Shown piece after piece: positions 11,229-21,860 of a DNA stretch of 64,000 nucleotides (the first letter of the stretch is position 1; each line of letters begins with the position of its first letter). The DNA comes from Orthonyx spaldingii (taxonomy: Eukaryota > Chordata > Aves > Passeriformes > Orthonychidae), in NCBI GenBank assembly GCA_013397795.1, contig VZTJ01004018.1:235394-299393 (forward strand), in the 5' to 3' direction. The translations under genes were made by a program, and so were the position numbers. A model generated the notes under the pieces. That model had not been told where the DNA came from. It searched no databases and saw nothing but the letters and a program-made list of their open reading frames with translations.

Positions 11229-12707
11229 TCTCCTTAATGCTGCAGGCCTGTACAGCAGCATCCTTAGTGTGTACCTGCAGCAAGATTAGGTCTCCTCCCT
11301 CTTGGGAGCATTGAGTCCCATGAGTGGGCAAAGTGTCAGTGCTGGCCCCATGGGCCAAATGCCAGTGGGATCTGCTCAAAGTCCAACAGGTCAGAAGTAG
11401 TTCAGGAGACAGCCCGTGAGCTACAGATCCCCAAAAGCCCCGCACATATTGTTCAGCAATGGTAACGTCTCAAGTCATTTCAGTACTAAACTTTGAATGA
11501 TAGGACAGCCTCCAGCCACCTCTTGTTAAACCATAGCCTGCTCATTGCAGGTAGAACAGTGAGTAGCCCTCAGTGAAATCCTTCGGTAGCCAGCACACTG
11601 TAACACCTGGAGGTGATGAAGGGTGAAGGGCAGAGGAAAGCTAAGGTCTAGGCTCCAGGCTCCATCAGCTCCAGAACTCAGGGTTGTCTCAAAGGAAACA
11701 GGATGTGAATTGTCTAAGCTTTTTCCTAGGCACTGCAGACAGCTGTTTGTATCAGAGTCCCCTGTCAAGCTCCAGGGGTTGCCCCTGTTGATGTGCATTG
11801 GCAGTGGGAGTTAAAAGAGGCTTCATGAACAAGCCTCTTCATGGCACAGAAAGCCACAACCAGAGGAAACTTGTGCCCAAATTACCACCTCATGAAGGTT
11901 TTCTGGTAGCCCTGGTCCCACTAAAACTAGGGTGACTCAAGTTTGATGCCTCTGAAGTTGTTGAATGGGTCAGTAAAGCGAAATCCTATTAATTCAAAAT
12001 TGATACTTGTCTTCAAGGTCAGTAGAGTCATGTTGTCAGTTCAGCAGAAGGACATACAGATTGTCCCATTTTTCCAGTTGGATATGGACTCTGGAGTTGT
12101 GTGCTACCTCCCTCTTAGGTAGAAATGTCTTTCATGTAACCTGGTGCTGTTCTTCTTCAAGGATGTTTTCTTGGTCAGGCCTAGAGATCTAGGCCTATAT
12201 AAGAGATCTTAAAGTTATTCAACTCATCTCCACTGACTATCTCTAAATTTGCATTTGCACTCAAGTTATGTTAAAATTTGGACACAGGGCACATCAGATA
12301 GTATATCACTAAACATTTTTTTCCCCACAAGCCTCATTATCTCTCAGTCCTAAAGGAAGCAGTCTGCAAAATAGAAATCTTTTAGATAACTTTGCCTGAA
12401 TACTCTTTCTATTCCTTTTCAGTTTTGCCTGTAGCACTTTACCCTGGCTTTCAGAGTGGGGATAAAAATACAGGAAAGAATATATCTTGTTCGAATGCCT
12501 GTGGGGAAAACAAACAGCATTTGAAACATGTTGTTTTAAAATATAACTTCCTACCTGTAGCCTTTGTTTTTTCTGGAAGTGTCTAGAATCCTTGATAGCA
12601 CTTGAGTTCTTAAAAACTCTTTAAAAACTTACTCAATGAAAATAAATCAAGATAAGGAATACATATGGTAACAATACTGTCTCCTGCTTGGTTTCAATTT
12701 GTTCCAG
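11229..12707. other. Unannotated unique sequence, no gene recognised
   Basis: No repeat or coding region is recognised. A small perfect 7-bp inverted repeat with a 4-base loop lies at 12178-12195 (GGCCTAG/CTAGGCC); it is too short to call a functional element. Open frames stay under about 90 codons. Confidence 0.55.
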
Positions 12708-12815
12708 CTGTTTGCACGATGGTGAATTGCAGGGCCAGGAACACTGTGTTCATGACCATGTTAGTGGAAGTGGCAGACAGAGCATTTGGGCAGCTCACTA
12801 CTTCCGTGCGGGCAG
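12708..12815 (+). other. Candidate internal exon (splice signals plus open frames), unconfirmed
   Basis: A pyrimidine-rich stretch ending in TTTGTTCCAG (AG at 12706-12707) precedes a 108-base interval that ends in a strong donor, CAG|GTAAGG (GT at 12816-12817). Two of the three plus-strand frames are open across the whole interval, and 108 is a multiple of three, so it could be a symmetric exon. I recognise neither possible peptide. The minus strand is also open here (12694-13011), which weakens the case. Chance pairing of an acceptor and a donor is common in introns, so this is only a candidate. Confidence 0.15.
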
Positions 12816-15070
12816 GTAAGGTAACAGAGAAGTCAGCATTCACCTTGTGGCAATCAAAAGAGCTACTTTGGAATAACGGAGGAAAATCCAGCTCCTCCAA
12901 CTCCTTGGGGCCACCATTAGAAAAGGTCATGATCAGCAAACAAAAAGAAAATAATATCTGGGTGTTCAAAGTCTGCCTGAAGTTTGATTTCTCTGCCAGA
13001 AAACCCAACACTAAAGTTTAAGATAACATTTAGAGGGAAACAGATGTACTTGGGATGTTTATCTGAAATAACTCCTCATACCTCATGGTCCAGCTTTGTA
13101 AAATCTTTCTCTAACTTGAACATTCAATGTGGTCACTCCTTTCAGCAGTAATCATTAGTGATGCACAGACAACCATTCCATGGGAGAAGTACTTTATGCT
13201 CCTGCTTGTAACTGAAAGTATAAAAAGCTGTGTAAGTGTATGAGCTTAAATACACAATGTTGAATTCCTTATCAAATAATGATATTAAATCCTTATACAG
13301 TGCTTTCTCTTATTGCTGGATCTCTACAAAATGTCCTATCCCTTCCCTCAGTGATACCATCCAAAACAGAAACATCACCTGCTGTGTAATGCATAGAAAT
13401 ATAAGGGCACTATAGTCAATAACCACAGCATAAGTAAATGGCTGGGGATATGACTGTGCTCATTCCCTCCCTTATTTCTCTGTAGACCAGTTGTCAGGGG
13501 AGGAAAGGAGTGTGTGTGGCACTCAGGTGTACTGGGACCTTTCATCAGTGGAGCAGAGTGTTTGGCACCCAAGGTTATCACCTGCTGTATGTCTTTCTGG
13601 GATTGCCCAGGTATGAAAAATTTTATTTAACCATGCCTTTAAACAACCCCACCCACTTCCCTGTGTTTCCTATCTCAGAAGTCCTTCAGGCTGCAATAAA
13701 GTTAAAACCAGGGTTAACTCTGATTGCTGAAATTAATTTGAGATTAGCAGAAGCAAGGCCTAAGGTGGAGCAGTTTTTGTGTTACAAACCAGGAGTCAAC
13801 ATACAGCTAACATCACAGCCCAGGGAGAATGGCAGCACAGGCCAGGGTTCAATGGAATCAGCTGCAAAACAACGCTGGCTGTATGCTGGCACCTAAATTT
13901 CACGCTGTCTCCCTTGCTCCTGCAAAATAATGAAATCCTGTTTCCAAAGCCCCTCTACCCAATACCCCCATATTGCTGCAGCACCCATCTGGGGTGTGTG
14001 GGGGTGCAGCTGTTGCTACTGAATCCCCCTTGGAGAGGTGAAAGGGAGCCCTTTTTGCTCTAATTGTACCTTTTTTCCCTGGGAAGTCTGGGCAGAATAG
14101 TGGGGAGCTTTGATGGGGAAGCAGATATCATGACAAGTCTAGGGTGTTGAGCTCTCCTGGGCAGTGATACTACAAGGACAGCAGGACATGTAGGTCTATA
14201 CCTGGTGATGCCAGTGAGCGTATGAAGCCAGTGTGGTACTTTCTCTCCTTGCTGCCCTTTTCTACCTGCTGTACTGTAGCTACCCAACCTAAACCATGTG
14301 ATCTTCCAGGCTGTTGTCCTTCCCAAGGTCTTTGCATTGTACACACAACAAGAGGCGTCTTTGCAGTCTGGCACTGCTGCAGTATGGATGCTCCATTGGA
14401 TCCTCAGGATTTTCAGTCCCTCTCTGAGCCTAAGTGCTGCATTCACACTTGTAAAATAAATCTGAAAAAAGTGTTCCAAATGCTTAAGGCTGGCCTTGTA
14501 AACTTCCTGCAAATTTCTCATGGTAGAACAAATAAATAATATAAATATTTGAATATTATCAAAGTGTAGAAAGGTTGTGATTTGTTATCTGCCACTGGGC
14601 ATTAGGGATTGAGGAACCTTGCAGCTGAGCACTGGGGTGCAAGGGTAGCTCTGCGGGTCTGCAGTGTTGGTGGCATCAGAGGAATCCTTACACAAGCTTC
14701 AGATGGAAAAACTGAGATCAGGTATATTGCGCAGGGAGATCTGTGCTCCCTACACGTTTTTAGGTTTTTTCAAAAAATTTTAGAATAATGAAAAAAGGTT
14801 TTAGGGAGGGCTATAACCATGAGTCCTATTCATGGTCTGCTGTTCTGTGTAGGTAGCACACAGCGGATAATGGCCTAAACAGACCTGGCCAGTCCACTAA
14901 GCTAAATCTCTAAATCTAGGTAAAAATAACATTTGTCACATCCAAGTAACAGAAGAACTTACAGGGACTGGAAATAATGCTTCTTATTTCTGCTTTGTAA
15001 GAGAGAATTGATAGGCGAATACAAGAGACGGGGCACTCTGCATCCAGCTGGGCTTCCCGCCCACAGTGTG
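12816..15070. other. Unannotated unique sequence, no gene recognised
   Basis: Frames up to 153 codons occur (minus strand 14060-14521; plus strand 13510-13896), none with a recognisable family. Around 14405-14460 the text 'CAGTCCCTCTCTGAGCCT' followed by 'TTGTAAAATAAA' faintly recalls MIR SINE sequence but is too short to claim. About 13580-13650 and 14760-14800 are A/T-rich with no repeat identity. Confidence 0.5.
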
Positions 15071-15152
15071 AGTACTCACTAACACAGTCTCAGTGCTCAC
15101 CAAGACAATCTCAGTTTTCACTAACATGGTCTCAGTGCTCACTAACAGTCTC
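15071..15152. repeat. 21-bp minisatellite, four diverged copies
   Basis: Four consecutive units begin AGTRCTCAC or a close variant and end in TCTC: 15071-15091, 15092-15112, 15113-15133 and 15134-15152. The first three are exactly 21 bp and the last lacks two bases. Units differ from one another at several positions, so the array is older than the 9-mer at 4581. No coding meaning is evident, since the frames across it contain stops. Confidence 0.88.
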
Positions 15153-18100
15153 TGAGAGAAGCTGTGATGGCATCCTCAGAGCAGCCCAATTAGAGGCATC
15201 ACTGAAGAGAGGCCTGCATAAATTGTTGCAGCTGCAGAACAAGCCCCTCCTCCTCATGCCCTCTGTGCTCAAGCCACAGATGAGTGTAAACCAGGACAAT
15301 CCTCAGTCAGGGAAGCAAGAATCTACCAAACAAACATTTGTCCTTTTATTTGTTCATGTGACTATATTTGCTGGATCTCCTCCTTATCCACTAGTGTCTG
15401 AAGTTCAAGAGACACTGTATCTTTGTTTGTCTCTACAGCTGTGAACTATGATAAACATGATAAAGCGATGACCTAACATCTAGGGCTAGGTCTTATGGAA
15501 AACCCGCATTTTTCCTCATTGCTGTAAGAGACAGCAAAATGCATGGTCCTTCTTGCTATGAGCTACTGCAGCTTGAGAGCATCGTCTTGAGCAGTCTCTG
15601 TCTTCACTGGGCAATTGCCTTTCCTGGGGTGCTGCTGCTTACACTCCACAGCACCAGCATACACATGCTCTAAAGCAATGAGGTATAAAATTACTTTGAA
15701 AACAGGCCAAGGAGGATGACTAAGAGCTGTGAGGAAGAAAAAGCTTTGAACAGTGCTGTAACTGAAGCAAGGTCTCCACCTTCTAAGAGGAAGAGGGTCT
15801 TGGAACTGCCTGATGAAGGGGACAGGCATTCAGTGGTTCACAGTAGCAAACAGCCCTGACCTGTTCCTCACACCCAGTGGTTTTCAGAGCTGCCTCATTA
15901 TCTCATTTCAAGAGTGAAATCTGATTAGATTTTAAAAACAATCAGTAAAATTGAAAACATTCAGATTTTCCATGTGCGGGTGAGCAAACCCTTGGGTTCG
16001 AGTGTTACTGTATGGAAAATAAAACTGCAACTAACTGGGTTTTCCCCTTCTACCAGGAGAGAAGCAGGCTGTGGACCTTCCCTGGAGCTTACCTGGGCAC
16101 TGGTGCAGGAAGCCTGCATTTGTGGACACATTTTGTCCACAGTGACTATGAGGTTGTCAGTGACCCATCACAACTCCTCACCTGAAGGCTTTTAGCTGTG
16201 TTACTGAAACCAGCAAGAACAATGCAACCGTTTCAAGCAGGAACAAAATTTGGCCTGACAGAAACAAACAGAAAGGCTGAGACAAGGAGCCCTCTTAATT
16301 GCTCAGAAATATTCTTCCAGCTGATGGGCATAAAACAGTATTTACAGAAAAGGACAAGCTAATTTTCCATAACACTCCTGTGAGGCAGCCCTCTTTCTGC
16401 TTCTTGTCTTATAGAAGCAGAGAAGCCAGCATTCACAGCACTGCTAATATAAAATAAATCAACAGATTGGAGGCATCTTTCCAAACAGACAACTGTATTT
16501 ATTAGTACAAGATACTAGTAAACACACTCTGTAATGAAGATTTCCTCATTTCTTTGTTTTATGTTTATTATAGCCGCTCCTCTGTTACAACAAATAAAAC
16601 TGACATGAGGATTATTACAGTCAGAGGCAGAGTTGGATTTTTTTAAATGTGCTTGGGGTAACTAACACAACAGATAGCAATGTAGCAGGAACTGCAAAGG
16701 GAGTAGTTGTTTCATGTTACAAGGCAGACCAACACAAATTTGTGTGGGTAGTTTCCTGGGAACTGATCCAAAAAGAACTTTAGATGTCACCATCCCCGTC
16801 TTCACAATGCTGAAGTTTCAATGTCTATTCCCAGGGCATAATCTCCAGCCTCAAATTAGGTTCTTAGCGTGGACAGAAACAGGATGCAAAGTGGGATGCC
16901 ACAGCTCAATACTGAGCACTGCAAATGATCAGCCTGAATGGAAATAAGTCCCCAAAAGTCTCTATTTAGGCACTGAAAATAGAAAACACAGACTAGCAAA
17001 CAATTTAAATATATATGAATAAATGTTTATAAATTGTTTCCTTATCAAGAGATGCTGATCAACCTTGTACTTCTGGGAAAGTGATCGGGGGAATATGAGA
17101 AATACATTCCATAGAACTTTGTGATATCAATAAAGGGCTAAAGTATATAAGCCTTTCCCAGGGTTTTAGTAATCAGCTCAGGTTAACTGCTTGAAGCAAA
17201 ACAACCCATCTGGTTGTTATGCTATGGTAAATACCCTGGGGCAGCATGTATTGATTTGTTAGTAAGCAGTGGAAGTGTAGAATCAGAAGACTGATTTTAA
17301 AATTTCCCCTTTCTGATTAATTGGAGAATTTTGTTAATTACATGCTACACAAAAATATGAACTTGAATATAGCAAAATAAATACCTCCACAACATACATT
17401 TATCCTGTGCAAGAAATAAAGTATAAAGAACTGCCAATACTGAACCTCAGCTGTGCTTGCATACTGTAGTGCTGCCAAAGGCAAGAGTGTGAAAATCTGC
17501 AAGACCCACATTTGTCCCTGGTGTTATTCAGTGCATTCTGGTGGAGATACAGCTGGGGTAAGTTTGTCTCAACAGGGATAGACAGACTCACCTCTGAAGA
17601 CCAAAGACCAGTGTACTGCTCGTGGGAGTAGAGCAGATACCAGCCTGCAGCACAGGAGTTGGTAATGCTCTGTTTCTTCCATGTGAAAGTGCAAACCATT
17701 CCCAAAAACTGGCTGACCCACACAGCTTCATATCCAGCTGTAGGGTGGTTTCCAGCTGTAACACTATCTGGCTACATTTCCCCACCTGCAAAACAAGAAT
17801 ACAGACTTAGGTAGCCAACCAGGAACATGAGAACAGGGCAAGAGTGGTGATATTCCCCTGAACACACTTTCCCCTCCTCTGTGTGTGTTTGTGGTTTAAT
17901 ATCGCCAAATAAGACTTGTCTTTGCATTTCATAGTCTTTGACAGATTTAGAGAAAAGCAAATCCTTTGTGAAAGCACATAACTTCTAATGCTTTCTCCTT
18001 ACACAGACTGCTATGGTTCCTACCTTATGGTCCCAGCTCCCTAGCAACAGATGCAAGATGCCAGTTTTATCCCTCCTCCAGGTTTCATGGAGATTTAAGC

Positions 18101-18715
18101 TCTTGATTCCACACATGTACATGCATTTGACTGCCTGATCTTTCTGCTTAGTCCTAACAACCCATGTCTGTTGCTTCCATGGAAAAGATGATGAACCACC
18201 TGGGACAAAGCCTCAGAGCTGCTTTGAATTGGTACATCTTCACAGTTTCTTCAATGTTTGGATAATTTACCCAGCGAGCCAGTGAAGCTTATGCTGTGCA
18301 GACCTATGCTGGCAGATGCTTCCAGCCTTGAAGCATCCACCTCAAATTCCTGCTGTAGCACAGATAAATTGGTCTATGTATTTCTAATGCACCTCTCATG
18401 CAGCATGGAGATACCATGACATTTGTGTCAGTGGACGACATCAAACCTTTCCAATGTGTCTCTGTTGTGTTCTGCATTGGGATGAGCTAGCAAATGTCAG
18501 AGCTAGGGCTAGGGCTGTGGTGTAGTTTCAAGTATGTATTGCTTGTAGTGGGGCATTTTGCAGGGTACTCAGTTAATTTGACATGTTGCTGTAGGAGTCC
18601 CTGGTGGAGAAGCAGCAGGAGTAGCAGGGCTTATCTAAGGGAAGTCAGATCTTACACAGCCCAATAGGCTGGGTTTCTCAGAAAATGTGTTGTTGTTTAG
18701 CTGATTGCCATCTTG
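15153..18715. other. Unannotated unique sequence, no gene recognised
   Basis: No repeat family or gene is recognised. The longest frame is 107 codons (minus strand 17400-17723). About 16480-16620 and 16975-17160 are AT-rich and repeat-free. Near 18505 a short GCTAGGGCTAGGGCT duplication resembles telomere-type hexamers by chance only. Confidence 0.55.
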
Positions 18716-18761
18716 GAGAGAGAGAGAGAGTGAAAAAAGAAAAAAAAAAAAAAAAAGAAGA
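18716..18761 (+). repeat. (GA)n followed by A-rich tract
   Basis: A GA dinucleotide run (18716-18730) is followed by an A-rich tract (18733-18761) containing an unbroken run of about 16 A. The all-purine character makes it a simple-sequence locus and a possible polymerase-slippage site. It could be the 3' tail of a lost retroposon, but no element body is visible upstream. Confidence 0.9.
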
Positions 18762-19577
18762 AGTGTGTGGAAAAGAAAACAGGGTTGATATAAGACATTT
18801 GGTATGAGATCTAGCTCTGCACTTGACTAACTTAATCTGTGTGCTGCCAGGAGTTTGGGTAAAGCTGACATGGATTTGAAAAAAGAAATTTGGGCAAGGG
18901 GATGAAATGAAGTGCAAAAGAAATATCGGCTGAATTTCAAGACCTAATATTTAAGTGTGAGGAAATTTTTTTTAAATAAACATGTCAAAAGAGAACAAAA
19001 TGTCCTGTTTTTTCCAGCATCTGTGTGCAGTCGGACAGTATACTAAGGAAGGTGCTGCTTCTAACTGCCCTGTACATGCCCATAAACACCCCAGAGTCAA
19101 ATCTCAGGGAGAAGCAAGTCCATGCACACACACTATGGATGCATATGGTCACACAGCAGGGACAGACAGATGGGTAAGAAGGCTGGGGCTTCACTGGGTG
19201 AAGACTAGGTCCCCTCATCTAGAAGTGAACAGATCCATGCTGCCTTGCATTGGGCCACAGCCTCTGTGATCAGTGTTTGCAGTGTAAAACAGACCCAGTC
19301 AGAGGAATTCAGATCACTCTCACCCAGAACAAGATACTCACCAAAGAGCACATCCTCCTCTATCAGGAGCTAGTCTTCTGCAGGCAGCTTCGAGTCTGAA
19401 ATCAAAGATGGATCTTAACACAATGAGGCAGGTGCCAGCTCTAGATATCTGTGCCACTCAGGCAATTAAATGACAAATATAAACCAGATCTCCACATTTC
19501 AAAGCTCATTTGCATTGCTCCTGAGACAGTCTGTCAAAAAAGATGCAATTAGGTTGAAGTCAACAAGACTTATGCAA
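18762..19577. other. Unannotated unique sequence, no gene recognised
   Basis: Frames of up to 95 codons on both strands at about 18982-19269 overlap one another and show no known domain. No repeat is recognised. Confidence 0.5.
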
Positions 19578-19606
19578 GGGGGGGTGGGGGAGGGGGTGGG
19601 AGAGGG
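19578..19606 (+). other. G-rich tract, strong G-quadruplex candidate
   Basis: Four or more G runs (7, 5, 5 and 3, then a further GGG) are separated by single T or A residues at 19578-19600, with an additional GAGGG to 19606. Single-base loops between runs of at least three G are the most favourable arrangement for an intramolecular G-quadruplex. It lies just upstream of a G/C-richer block (about 19620-20030), but nothing here proves a promoter. Confidence 0.85.
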
Positions 19607-20844
19607 AACAAAAAGTGAATCTGTCGAGCACCCTAGGAGAGCGGCAGCACTGGCATGAGCATCCCTTGCAGGAGAGCAGTCAGCAGGGCTATAGCAGCCA
19701 GGAGAGAGGCACGGAGCTGCTTCCCCCCACCTCCAAAGTCAGCGGGGAGGGGATGCTCACGGCGGTGAGCACTGAAGTGTTGCGGCAGCCTTGGTGGGAG
19801 GCTGCTGCTGGCAGTTCAGCTGCTACATCGTCAGCCCAAGCTGCTCGGCCACACGAGCCAGGCTGTGTGCACAGCTCAGCTGATCCTCTGCCCCTTGCAG
19901 AGTTCAGCTTCTGCTCATCACGGATGATGCACGTGGGCATGAGGGTCCTGAAGATGTAGCCCTCAGATAAAGTTCCTGCTCCAAATAGGAAGGTTGTCAC
20001 TCCAGGACCATGTGCAAGCTCAGCAGCCACCACAATAAATGAACCTGCAGATCAGACACCTGGGATGCACCTCTCTTGCTTAACTAGCTTAAACGGGAAG
20101 GTGCCAAAATCTATATGGTTCTCTTCTCTCAAAAATGGGAAAACTCAATGTGGCATACCTCTTATTTAAGAGTAAAATCACTACAGTAAAATCACCTGTT
20201 TAGTATTCCACACTAAGAAGACTTGGAGTTATTGTGAGATTCATACTTGTGAAGAGGAAAAAATAAAGCTTTGCCTTGCAAACTGTACTTAAATCTGCTC
20301 TGTGGTAAAAAGATTGTAATAATTACATGATAAAAACATTTTAATGGTTGTTGGAGATTGCTCAATTGGTGGGGAAAAACACATTCCCTCTTCCCATTTT
20401 TTTTTCTTTTGGCACCACTATGACAGGAACTAATGGTGTCTGAGCAGCTCACTTTTGAGTCTGGTCCTTTATTTGCCACTGGGCAGAAATTTCAGTAGGC
20501 TGTTAATTAAAAGCACTCCTGTTTTCACTCTCCAGGCAGGATGGAACTGGGGCAGCCCTGGAACTCTGCCTTGCTGCCACAGGCAAGCCTAAAGCTAGAC
20601 CGTACAGCTGTATTTAACCCAGCTAGGCAACACCGTCAAGAGTCCACTTGAACAACTGAGTCTCGACAGCCAATATATTTGCATGTGAGTTAGCAGTAGA
20701 CAAAGAGAAGTGATCACTCTTGCCTTTGTCGTGCTGGCTCCACTCAACAGTGGCTGCATGGCCCTAGGGCTTGCAGTGGTAGACAATGAGCTGTTGATTC
20801 CTAGCCATCTCACCCATGACACTCACAACATTCTAAATCTTTCT
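19607..20844. other. Unannotated sequence with GC-richer part and a candidate coding-like frame
   Basis: About 19620-20030 is richer in G and C than its flanks and has a few CpGs, though not enough for an obvious CpG island. The minus strand is open from about 20052 to 19689. Its first part (about 20045-19915) reads as a plausible mixed hydrophobic peptide, while its later part looks like out-of-frame filler. On the plus strand a good acceptor (TCTGCCCCTTGCAG) ends at about 19900. None of these adds up to a gene I can name. 20050-20840 shows nothing recognisable. Confidence 0.4.
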
Positions 20845-21860
20845 TACATCCTCTTAAATACTACCTTTTTGAGGCTTAACAGTCGTAACCAACCCAGTCA
20901 TTCCTTGTAAGAATACCTTCGGTTTGCTGTTTGCAGAGAGGGACCTAGAGCTGCACAGAGATGAGCTGGGACCCACATCTCCGGCAGCACCATTGGGGTT
21001 CCTGTTTCATGCTCTCTTCATTTCCCAATAAGTCTCAGTATTTAATTGGCCTTTGATTGTCTCTGTGGATGGAGGTGTTCTTTCCATGGATCTTTCTGTT
21101 CAGAGCCCGTCACCATACACACGAGCTAGGGTTTCTCCTCCCCTCCATATGCACCACTTCACACAGTGAGTAAGCAGTTTGATTCACAATCTAGATAATT
21201 TATCTACAAGAATTTTATTTGCTTTTTTAGTGATAGTCACTTTTGTTAGATCCTCTTGCAATTCCTAACAGTGTGCCTTCATTTTAATATCCTGAACAGC
21301 TCGGTATCACCAACAAATGCTAACTCAAGGCTCCCTTCCCTCTCCAGATCATTTATGAACACAGCAAAGAACGCAGGCGTGGCACAGATTACTAGCCCAA
21401 GTAAAAGACCTGCACAGCTCCATTGATCACTTCCCTCCACTGAGGAAAATGACCATTTACTTCCATTTGTCATTTTCTATCATTTAGCCAACTATGTGTG
21501 TTGATGAGGACCCTACCTCTTGTCCCCTGGTTACTTAGTTTCCAAAAAATCTTTATGAGAATACTACAGGAAAACAAAAGGGACAACATCACTGGCATCA
21601 CATATTAACTGATCTCACCGAAATGCCCTGAGAGGCTTGTTAGGCAGAACTTCCCTCTCAGAAGCCAGGTTGAACCTTTATCACTTTCCTGGTTTTGTCC
21701 AGATGTCCACTGACGTTATCCTGTACCACAGTCTGGACTAATCTGCCTGGCACAGATGTAAAAGTGTCATTCTCTAGATTCCTCCACACTCTTCATCCCT
21801 TTTGCATATGATTACAGCTACATTTGCCTCCCTCCAGTCTTGAAATGCCAGTCAATAGGT
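20845..21860 (-). repeat. Ancient CR1/L3-type LINE with decayed reverse transcriptase (antisense)
   Basis: Read on the minus strand, 21473-21279 encodes a decayed reverse-transcriptase segment: FINDLE at 21359-21342, followed by AFVGDTELFRILK in place of the usual 'kFADDTKLfriv'. The catalytic aspartate pair has become GD. Plus-strand blocks at 21340-21480 (catttatgaac..., gaccatttacttcc, atcatttagccaac) and 21630-21680 match the antisense of old amniote CR1 copies. The left part (about 20850-20910, 'ttgaggcttaacagtcg') matches the CR1 3' portion. Multiple stops and indels show great age. The edges are approximate. Confidence 0.8.

Noticed and set aside
12178..12195. 7-bp inverted repeat with 4-base loop
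   Set aside because: Stems this short arise often by chance, and no terminator or RNA gene context exists.
14405..14460. MIR-like words on the plus strand
   Set aside because: Only two short words match, with poor spacing; insufficient to call a SINE.
18503..18520. Telomere-like GCTAGGGCTAGGG words
   Set aside because: Only two units, not the vertebrate TTAGGG hexamer, and no array.
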